NCBI GenBank assembly: GCA_022826755.1
Contig: JAJDUG010000079.1
Location: 1 to 64,000, forward strand
Direction of reading: 5' to 3'
Length of the DNA: 64,000 nucleotides
Source: Acidobacteriota bacterium
GTDB taxonomy: Bacteria > Acidobacteriota > Terriglobia > Versatilivoradales > Versatilivoraceae
The translations under genes were made by a program, and so were the position numbers. Below the pieces are notes generated by a model. It did no database searches. It was not told where the DNA came from and saw only the letters and a program-made list of their open reading frames with translations. Of this stretch, positions 58,523 to 64,000 are shown piece by piece; the first letter of the stretch is position 1, and each line of letters opens with the position of its first letter.

Positions 58523-58795
58523 TCAGAGAGGAGGTGCGCGTCCCTGGCTGAGCCGCAAGACCGAGACCAGGGGAGCAAGGTGAGGAAGGGTGTCTGTGGA
58601 GTGGAAGGTTGGAGTTGGGGAGAACAGCCGAGGGGGGCTGCAAACGATCAGCGCGAAACGACTCAGGTGGCAAAGTTCACAGCAAGCCTCGTCCGATTCC
58701 TCCGTTTCAAAGGCGCAGTGAATCTCGGCATAGGTAATCTGCCACAGCCCCAGCGCCAGCAGTGGTACCAGCAGCAGCAGTAGCGGTCGGCGCAT
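58523..58795 (-). CDS. Small Cys-rich secreted or membrane-anchored protein, 90 aa
   Basis: MRRPLLLLLVPLLALGLWQI is a signal peptide or anchor. It is followed by a short domain IHCAFETEESDEACCELCHL with five Cys, including CCELC, and one more Cys in LIVCSPP. The tail is Pro/Ser/His containing (TFHSTDTLPHLAP). Its ATG overlaps the MerC stop by one base, so it is co-translated. A periplasmic metal-binding or redox helper is plausible. It does not match a family I can name; small DUF2946-like periplasmic proteins look similar. Confidence 0.7.
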   Translation of the reverse strand: MRRPLLLLLVPLLALGLWQITYAEIHCAFETEESDEACCELCHLSRFALIVCSPPRLFSPTPTFHSTDTLPHLAPLVSVLRLSQGRAPPL

Positions 58796-59253
58796 CACGC
58801 GAACGGCTCCTCGGCTTGACATCGCGCGCACTGCCGGCAGAGACGGAGGTTGACGAGGTGAGCAGTGGCGAGCAGTGCAGCGCCGGAGGCGACAGTCCAA
58901 GGCTCCCATCGCTCCCCGACCGGCCCGAGCTTGGCCAGAGCAAGCAAACCCGCCCCAACGGCAAACATGGCGAGGCAGCGTTTGCGCCGGTGGCGCCGCC
59001 AGTAGCTGGGTCCAAGGCTCAAGGCTCCCGTCAGGACCGCGGCGGCGAGCAGCAGGGCCTCCGTGGACTCGTCCAAGAGCCAGCCGATGGGCAGACTGGC
59101 CGCAACTCCGATCAGCAGCGGAGTGAAGATGCAGTGCAATCCGCAGGAGAGAGACAAGGCCATGCCGGCGCGATCGATGGTCGCGCCAATTCCATCATTC
59201 CGATCCCTCACCTGCACCTGTCCTGGCAGCACCACTCCTCCGAAATTCCGCAC
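58795..59253 (-). CDS. MerC-domain inner membrane protein, 152 aa
   Basis: Four transmembrane helices (roughly 30-52, 57-77, 88-105 and 118-132). Helix 1 carries the MerC motif DRAGMALSLSCGLHCIFTPL with the Cys-x-x-x-Cys pair (CGLHC). The C-terminus holds CRQCARC. MerC proteins transport Hg(II) in mercury operons, and relatives elsewhere probably move other soft metals. There is no merA, merP or merR here, so a mercury role is unlikely. GTG 59253 is the start used; the first helix begins 26 residues on, so a later start is possible. First gene of the operon. Confidence 0.82.
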   Translation of the reverse strand: MRNFGGVVLPGQVQVRDRNDGIGATIDRAGMALSLSCGLHCIFTPLLIGVAASLPIGWLLDESTEALLLAAAVLTGALSLGPSYWRRHRRKRCLAMFAVGAGLLALAKLGPVGERWEPWTVASGAALLATAHLVNLRLCRQCARCQAEEPFA

Positions 59254-59377
59254 GAAGACAGCAAGAAGGCTATCTTAACCGCAGGGAAGGTGCAAACCGA
59301 AGGAGAATCGACAAGCGGCGGAGTGCCATGGACAAGCGGGTGTGAAGTGCGCGCCGACGGCGCTCCGTCATCGCTCG
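59254..59377. other. Gap between the acyl-CoA synthetase and the metal operon
   Basis: This 124-base stretch must contain the promoter for the seven-gene metal operon, read on the minus strand. I see no clear Zur-type palindrome (GATATGTTATNNTATAACAT-like half-sites) and no good -35/-10 pair, so its control is open. Confidence 0.35.
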
Positions 59378-61087
59378 CTAAGGCGTATCCGAGATCTCTT
59401 CCAACCCCAGTTCCCGGATCGCGATTTCCCGGATCCTGTATTTCTGGATTTTTCCCGTGACGGTCATGGGGTAGCTGTCCACGAACTTGAAGTACCGCGG
59501 AATCTTGAACCTGGCGATCTTGCCCCGGCAGAAGTCCTTGATGTCCCGGGCAGTAACCATTCCCGGTTCTTTCAACTGAATCCAGGCCAGGACCTCTTCA
59601 CCCAGCTTGGCATCGGGAACCCCCACCACCTGAACGTCGCTCACCGCCGGATGGGTGTAGAGAAACTCCTCGATCTCACGGGGATAGACGTTCTCGCCTC
59701 CACGGATGATCATGTCCTTCACTCTTCCGGTAATCCTGCAGTAGTCCTCTTCGTCCAGGGTCGCCAGATCCCCGGTGTGCAGCCAACCTTCCGGGTCGAT
59801 CGCTTGCCGGGTTGCCTTCGGATTCCTGTAATAGCCGCTCATCACCAGGTAGCCGCGCGTGCACAGCTCTCCGGGAGTTCCCCGGGGCGCTAATTCGCCT
59901 GAATCGGGATCGACGATCTTGACTTCGGTGTGGGGCAAGGGCCGGCCCACCGTGGTGACACGGGTCCGGAGCGGGTCGCTCACCCCGGTCTGGGTGATGA
60001 CCGGGGAACTCTCGGTCAACCCATAGGCAATGGTCATCTCCCGGCAGTGCATTTTCTCGACCACCTGTTTCATTACTTCGATGGGACAGGGGGAGCCGGC
60101 CATGATTCCGGTCCTCAAAGACGTCAGGTCGACCCGGGAGAACTGGGGGTGCTCCAGCTCGCGAATGAACATGGTCGGCACCCCGTAGACAGCAGTGCAT
60201 GCCTCATCCTCGACCGCCTTCAGCGTGGACCAGGGGTCGAAGGCCTCGGAGGGAATGACCATGGCTGCTCCGTGGACGGCGCAGGCCATGTTTCCCAACA
60301 CCATGCCGAAGCAGTGGTAGAAGGGCACCGGAATGCAGACACGGTCCCGGCAGGTGAGCTCCATCCGCTGACCCACCAGGTAGGCATTGTTGACGATGTT
60401 GTGGTGGGTGAGCACGGCCCCCTTGGGATAACCCGTGGTTCCTGAGGTGTACTGAATGTTTATCGGGTCATGGTTGCTCAAGGAGACGCCCGTTTCGCCC
60501 TCCGTCTCCCCCGCACCGGCAGCCTGCCCGCCGGAAACCAGCTCATCCCACCTGCCCATGCCGGCCAGGGGCTGCCCCTCTCCGGCCAGAACCAGGTTTC
60601 TCAGGTGAGGGAGGCCCTCCGACCGCCATTCTTTCGGCCCCGCGGCGGCTTCGGGACAGATTTCGGCAATCATCTCCAGGTAGTTCGCCGACCTGAAGCC
60701 GCCAATGGTGATGAGCGTCTGAGTCTCCGACTGATCCAGGGCGTAGTGAAGCTCACGCGACCCGTAACCCGGGTTGATGTTGACCATGATGGCGCCGATC
60801 CGCGCCGTGGCGAATTGGGTCAGCACCCATTGGGAGCGGTTGGTCGACCAGATCGCCACCCGGTGTCCCTTCCCCACTCCCATGGCCGCCAGCCCACGGG
60901 CGACCCGGTCCACCTCTTGGAGGAACTCTCCCCAGCGCAAGCGGACGCCCTCGGCAACCACGACCAGGGCTTCCCGCTCGGGAAACATGGCTGCCGTCCG
61001 CTCCAGAACGGCTCCAATGGTCGAATCGAGCAAGGGAGCGTCCCCGGGTCCGCGAGCGTAGCTCCGACTCTGTTGGCTGGTGTTCAT
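59378..61087 (-). CDS. AMP-forming acyl-CoA synthetase, 569 aa
   Basis: ANL-family adenylating enzyme. The P-loop is YTSGTTGYPKGAVLTH (about 190-205). AYGLTESSP is the A4/A5 core. WLHTGDLATLDEEDYCRITG (A7/A8) and RVKDMIIRGGENVYPREIEE follow. The catalytic Lys is in VTGKIQKYRIRE near the end. It activates a carboxylic acid, probably a medium or long-chain fatty acid, to its CoA thioester. ATG 61087 was chosen because GGAGG lies about 6 bases upstream. It stands alone in this window, so the substrate is open. Confidence 0.92.
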   Translation of the reverse strand: MNTSQQSRSYARGPGDAPLLDSTIGAVLERTAAMFPEREALVVVAEGVRLRWGEFLQEVDRVARGLAAMGVGKGHRVAIWSTNRSQWVLTQFATARIGAIMVNINPGYGSRELHYALDQSETQTLITIGGFRSANYLEMIAEICPEAAAGPKEWRSEGLPHLRNLVLAGEGQPLAGMGRWDELVSGGQAAGAGETEGETGVSLSNHDPINIQYTSGTTGYPKGAVLTHHNIVNNAYLVGQRMELTCRDRVCIPVPFYHCFGMVLGNMACAVHGAAMVIPSEAFDPWSTLKAVEDEACTAVYGVPTMFIRELEHPQFSRVDLTSLRTGIMAGSPCPIEVMKQVVEKMHCREMTIAYGLTESSPVITQTGVSDPLRTRVTTVGRPLPHTEVKIVDPDSGELAPRGTPGELCTRGYLVMSGYYRNPKATRQAIDPEGWLHTGDLATLDEEDYCRITGRVKDMIIRGGENVYPREIEEFLYTHPAVSDVQVVGVPDAKLGEEVLAWIQLKEPGMVTARDIKDFCRGKIARFKIPRYFKFVDSYPMTVTGKIQKYRIREIAIRELGLEEISDTP

Positions 61088-61195
61088 TGCTGGCCTCCTG
61101 GCGGCCGGGGGACGGGCTCGGCGGCCGGCGTGCCGGAGCCGGTTCCCCGAATGCGCATCCGTGTCAATGGGACGCCGTGGAAGAGTCGCCGGCAA

Positions 61196-63742
61196 TTATA
61201 ACCGATGGGCGCCGGCTCGCAGCGCTTCCAGCGGGGGCAGCCTGTTGAGACCGCGACTGGCCAGCACACCGACGAGCACGGTTAGGGCCGTCACCAGCAG
61301 GCATACCCCCAGGCTGGGGAGAACTGCCGGCACAAAGGGGGATTGGAAAACCAGGCGGGCCAGGACCCAGCTCCCCAACCACGCCAACAGCACTCCTCCC
61401 AAGGCGGCCAGGCCCGCCAGGCAGAGGTACTCCACCCCGAGAATCATGAAAATCTGCCGCCTGGAAGCTCCCAGGATCCTGAGCAGGGCGCTTTCCCGCA
61501 GGCGTTGAACCCTGCTGTTCCCCACCACCGCAACCAGGACGGTGAGCCCGGCCACGATGCTGAAGAGGGCCATGAAACGAAGGACGAACGAGACCTTTTG
61601 CAGGAGAGCGTCAACGGTTTCCAGAACCAGGGCCAGGTCAATGACCGAAACGTTGGGAAATCGGCTGAGCGCGGCTCTCTGAATGGCCGCGGCCCTGGGA
61701 CCCGTTTCGGTCCGGGTCACCAGGACGTGAAACTGTGGAGCTTCCTCCAGCACTCCCGGGGGAAAGACCACGAAAAAGTTGGGTTGGACCTTGCGCCAGT
61801 TCACTCTGCGGATGCTGCCCACACGGGTAGCGACCAGCATCCCCTGGACGTCGAAAACCAGCTCGTCTCCCAATCCGGCTTCCAGGCGGCGCGCAATCCC
61901 TTCGTCCAGGGAGACTGGCGGGGGGCCGTCACCCTCCCCGTTCCCAAGCGGCCAGCTTCCCCGAAGCAGTTCCTCGTTCTCCAGCAGCCCTTCCCGGTAG
62001 GTGGACCGGTACTCCCGTCTCAGAGCCCAGGCCGGGATGGTGTTCCCGGGGTCTCTCAACCGCTGGGCGACGCTCCTTCCACGGACCGAGTGCAGTCGCA
62101 TGGCCACCACCGGCACGTCCTGAAGCACGGGCGCTCCGAACCCCCTCAGCAGGTCGGCAAGCTCCGCCTTCTGGTCCCCCTGGACGTCGAACAGCACCAT
62201 GTCGGGCTGACCCGTGCCGGCCGCTCTCAGGATCTGGCCGAGCAGTCCCTGGTGCACCAGGTAGAGCAGCATCATCAGGAAGGTGGCGAAGCCGATGGAC
62301 AGCACCAGGACCACTGTCTGATTGTGGGGACGGTAGAGGTTGGCCAGTCCCTGGCGCCAGGGGTAGGACCAGGAGCCGGGGAAGAACTTTCGGATCAGCG
62401 CCATGCCCAGCCGCGCAGCCGCCGCCAGCAATGCCAACGAGATCAACAGACCGAGCGCAAAGGCCACGGCATCCGTCCAGCGAGGGGTGTGGATCAGCGC
62501 AAACCCCAGGATGGCGGCCACAATGGCCAGGCGAACCAGCCACTGGGCCCAGTCGAAGGACTGCCGGCCCGCCTCGTAGTCCATCCGCAAGGCCGCCAGG
62601 GGTGAGACTCTGCGAATGAACAACAGCGGCTGAATCGAGAACAGCCAGGCCAGAATCAATCCGATGAGCCCGGCTGCGGCCAATGCGCTCCAGGACAGTT
62701 TGAAGGGAATGGCCACGGGCAAGAAGTCCTGCAGGACACCCGGCAGAAAATACTGCAGACCCACTCCCAGCAGGATGCCGCCAAGGATGCCGGCCAGGCT
62801 CATGCCCAGGGCCTGGCAGAGGTAGACGGAAAGCGTTTGAGGCGCCTTGGCTCCCAGGCAGCGCAACAGGGCGGCCGTCGGGACCTTTCGCTTGACGTAG
62901 ACGTGGACCGAACTGGCCACTCCCAGTCCCCCCAGCAGCAGAGCGATAAACCCGACCAGATTCAGGAAATCCGCCGAATTCTCCAAGATACGTCCCAAAC
63001 GGGCCTTGCGCTCGGCCACCGTTTCGGCCCGCAGGCGATACTCCAGCAGTTGCGGCTGGACTCTTTGAAGCAACGCGGCCAGGTCGACCTGGTCATCGAA
63101 CTTGAAGTAGACCCGGTATGAAGCCGTGCTCCCCCACCCCAACAGCCCGGTCTCTTCCAGATAGGCGAGCGGGATGTAGACGCGGCCGCCGACCAGGCTG
63201 CTGCCCAGAAACTCGCCCGGCATTTGCCTGAGGCGCCCCGCGATACGAAACGACCGTTTTCCGATCCGAATGACATCTCCCAGACGAGCCTGGAACTGAT
63301 CCATCAGGCTTTCTTCGACCAGGGCGAAGGGACCCTGATCAAGCCGGGCGGGCGCATGGGGCGGCTCCACCTCCACGGCGCCGTAGAAGGGAAAAGCCGT
63401 CTCGCCGGCCCGCACCTGGGCCAGCCGGCTGCCGTCGCTCCCGGGGAAATGCACCATCGAGGAAAATCGCACCTCGCGGGCCCGTGTTCCACCCAGGCCG
63501 TCCACCAGAGCTTCAGCCTCGCCGGTGAGCGGCTGCCTGCCGCTAAGCAGCAGATCTGCCCCCAGCAAGGACCTGGCCTGGAGGTCCAGCGCCGATTTCA
63601 GGTTGGCGCGGAAGCCGCTGATCGCCACCAGCGCGGCCACGCCCAAAACGATGGAGGCGGCGAACAGCAACAACTGTCCACGGCTGGACCTGCTGTCCCG
63701 CCAAGCCATTTTCCAGGGCCAGGGGGTGAGAATGGATCTCAT
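61196..63742 (-). CDS. ABC exporter permease of the FtsX/MacB type (YbbP-like), 848 aa
   Basis: It has two FtsX-like modules. TM1 lies at about 22-45; a periplasmic part follows; three helices lie at about 255-375; there is then an extra pair of helices near 405-475; a second periplasmic part precedes three C-terminal helices (about 720-835). The layout of 10 helices and length ~800 match YbbP-type permeases, which work with a LolD-like ATPase (YbbA) and probably export or extract lipid-linked or envelope molecules. It starts 10 bases after the ATPase stop. Confidence 0.9.
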   Translation of the reverse strand: MRSILTPWPWKMAWRDSRSSRGQLLLFAASIVLGVAALVAISGFRANLKSALDLQARSLLGADLLLSGRQPLTGEAEALVDGLGGTRAREVRFSSMVHFPGSDGSRLAQVRAGETAFPFYGAVEVEPPHAPARLDQGPFALVEESLMDQFQARLGDVIRIGKRSFRIAGRLRQMPGEFLGSSLVGGRVYIPLAYLEETGLLGWGSTASYRVYFKFDDQVDLAALLQRVQPQLLEYRLRAETVAERKARLGRILENSADFLNLVGFIALLLGGLGVASSVHVYVKRKVPTAALLRCLGAKAPQTLSVYLCQALGMSLAGILGGILLGVGLQYFLPGVLQDFLPVAIPFKLSWSALAAAGLIGLILAWLFSIQPLLFIRRVSPLAALRMDYEAGRQSFDWAQWLVRLAIVAAILGFALIHTPRWTDAVAFALGLLISLALLAAAARLGMALIRKFFPGSWSYPWRQGLANLYRPHNQTVVLVLSIGFATFLMMLLYLVHQGLLGQILRAAGTGQPDMVLFDVQGDQKAELADLLRGFGAPVLQDVPVVAMRLHSVRGRSVAQRLRDPGNTIPAWALRREYRSTYREGLLENEELLRGSWPLGNGEGDGPPPVSLDEGIARRLEAGLGDELVFDVQGMLVATRVGSIRRVNWRKVQPNFFVVFPPGVLEEAPQFHVLVTRTETGPRAAAIQRAALSRFPNVSVIDLALVLETVDALLQKVSFVLRFMALFSIVAGLTVLVAVVGNSRVQRLRESALLRILGASRRQIFMILGVEYLCLAGLAALGGVLLAWLGSWVLARLVFQSPFVPAVLPSLGVCLLVTALTVLVGVLASRGLNRLPPLEALRAGAHRL

Positions 63743-63752
63743 GGGGGGCGCC

Positions 63753-64000
63753 TCAGGCCGGCTCCGATTCGGTTCCGGATGAATCCCGGAGGTGCCCTGA
63801 CAGGGTCTGGTCCGGGACTTGCACCGTTGGACGCAGCGAGACGGATTCCCGATCGGAAGTGATCTTTCCGCCCTTGAGGGTCAGAATCCTCCGGGTCTTG
63901 CCGGAGAGCTCGAGGTCGTGGGTCACCACCAGCAGAGTGGTGCCGAAGTCCCGGTTCATCTCCAGAAGCAACTCGATCACCTTCTCACCGGTATCGGCAT
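63753..64000 (-). CDS. ABC transporter ATP-binding protein, C-terminal part (LolD/YbbA type)
   Basis: The frame runs off the right edge, so only about 82 C-terminal residues are visible. DTGEKVIELLLEMNRDFGTT followed by LLVVTHDLELSGKTRRILTL contains the region between Walker B and the switch His (VTHD). This is typical of LolD/YbbA/MacB ATPases. The last ~30 residues (SDRESVSLRPTVQVPDQTLS and on) are an unusual polar tail. It pairs with the FtsX-type permease 10 bases downstream. Confidence 0.9.
   Translation of the reverse strand, partial: ADTGEKVIELLLEMNRDFGTTLLVVTHDLELSGKTRRILTLKGGKITSDRESVSLRPTVQVPDQTLSGHLRDSSGTESEPA

Noticed and set aside
58795-59253. Mercury-resistance operon
   Set aside because: Only a MerC-family protein is present; no merA reductase, merP, merT or merR. 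Neighbours point to another metal.
1-64000. tRNA, rRNA or riboswitch genes
   Set aside because: I looked for T-arm motifs, acceptor-stem pairs and known leader motifs in the gaps and saw none; a covariance-model search (tRNAscan, Rfam) would be decisive.

Overview
The window is GC-rich bacterial chromosome with no rRNA or tRNA gene that I could find. It most resembles an Acidobacteriota genome. Supporting this are a paired DUF1501 and DUF1549/DUF1553 locus, TonB receptors with an N-terminal carboxypeptidase-regulatory domain, a secreted protein with the LPDFICNQTTQHF pattern, the PASTA-rpe-bamD and valS-nadC-birA-coaX gene orders, and plant-type LRR surface proteins. This placement is inference from gene content, not a phylogeny.

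Layout. 1-7,200 is an accessory zone: the 3' part of an IS630-type transposase, a very large two-lobed leucine-rich-repeat surface protein, an orphan VMO-I-like domain ORF, a decayed IS256-type transposase fragment with a nested hairpin, and an 81-aa orphan. 7,400-8,080 is a VapBC toxin-antitoxin pair. 8,119-10,620 pairs a DegT/DnrJ/EryC1/StrS aminotransferase with a Gfo/Idh/MocA oxidoreductase (amino-sugar or aminocyclitol type chemistry). 10,621-12,500 is a repeat-rich scar containing a composite pseudogene made from a PSCyt1/DUF1549 gene and a DUF1501 gene. Then come a threonine-dehydratase-family enzyme, a trypsin-like protease separated from a PDZ domain by one in-frame TAG, a large TonB receptor and a secreted acidobacterial-type protein.

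19,909-27,211 (minus strand) is a drug/metal-efflux type operon: methyltransferase, TetR regulator with a palindromic operator candidate, NodT-type outer membrane factor, HlyD-type adaptor and RND pump. 27,303-31,226 (plus) carries a UbiD decarboxylase, an Mrp/ApbC Fe-S carrier and its usual DUF971 companion. 31,244-35,091 (minus) holds the intact DUF1549/DUF1553 plus DUF1501 pair. 35,220-45,630 (minus) is housekeeping: RlmD/TrmA-type methyltransferase, a conserved 239-aa protein, CoaX, BirA, NadC, ValS, BamD, Rpe and a PASTA protein. 45,778-49,868 (plus) holds a ROK sugar kinase, a P-loop NTPase and a soluble lytic transglycosylase.

49,930-50,178 looks like a MITE with imperfect terminal inverted repeats and a long internal hairpin. 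Next to it, 50,277-59,253 is the most interesting region: seven tightly packed minus-strand genes that look like one metal-handling operon. In order of transcription they are a MerC-family membrane protein, a Cys-rich small protein, a TonB receptor with two His/Asp/Glu-rich insertions (ZnuD-like), a CzcO-like flavoprotein with a Cys-rich tail, a shortened FeoB-like GTPase-permease, a 192-aa protein I cannot assign, and a Zn/Cd-type P1B ATPase. I propose an outer-to-inner membrane metal uptake and homeostasis system, with zinc the leading candidate. The window ends with an acyl-CoA synthetase and an ABC exporter pair (FtsX-type permease and a truncated ATPase). Several families of short intergenic repeats recur in the gaps across the window.
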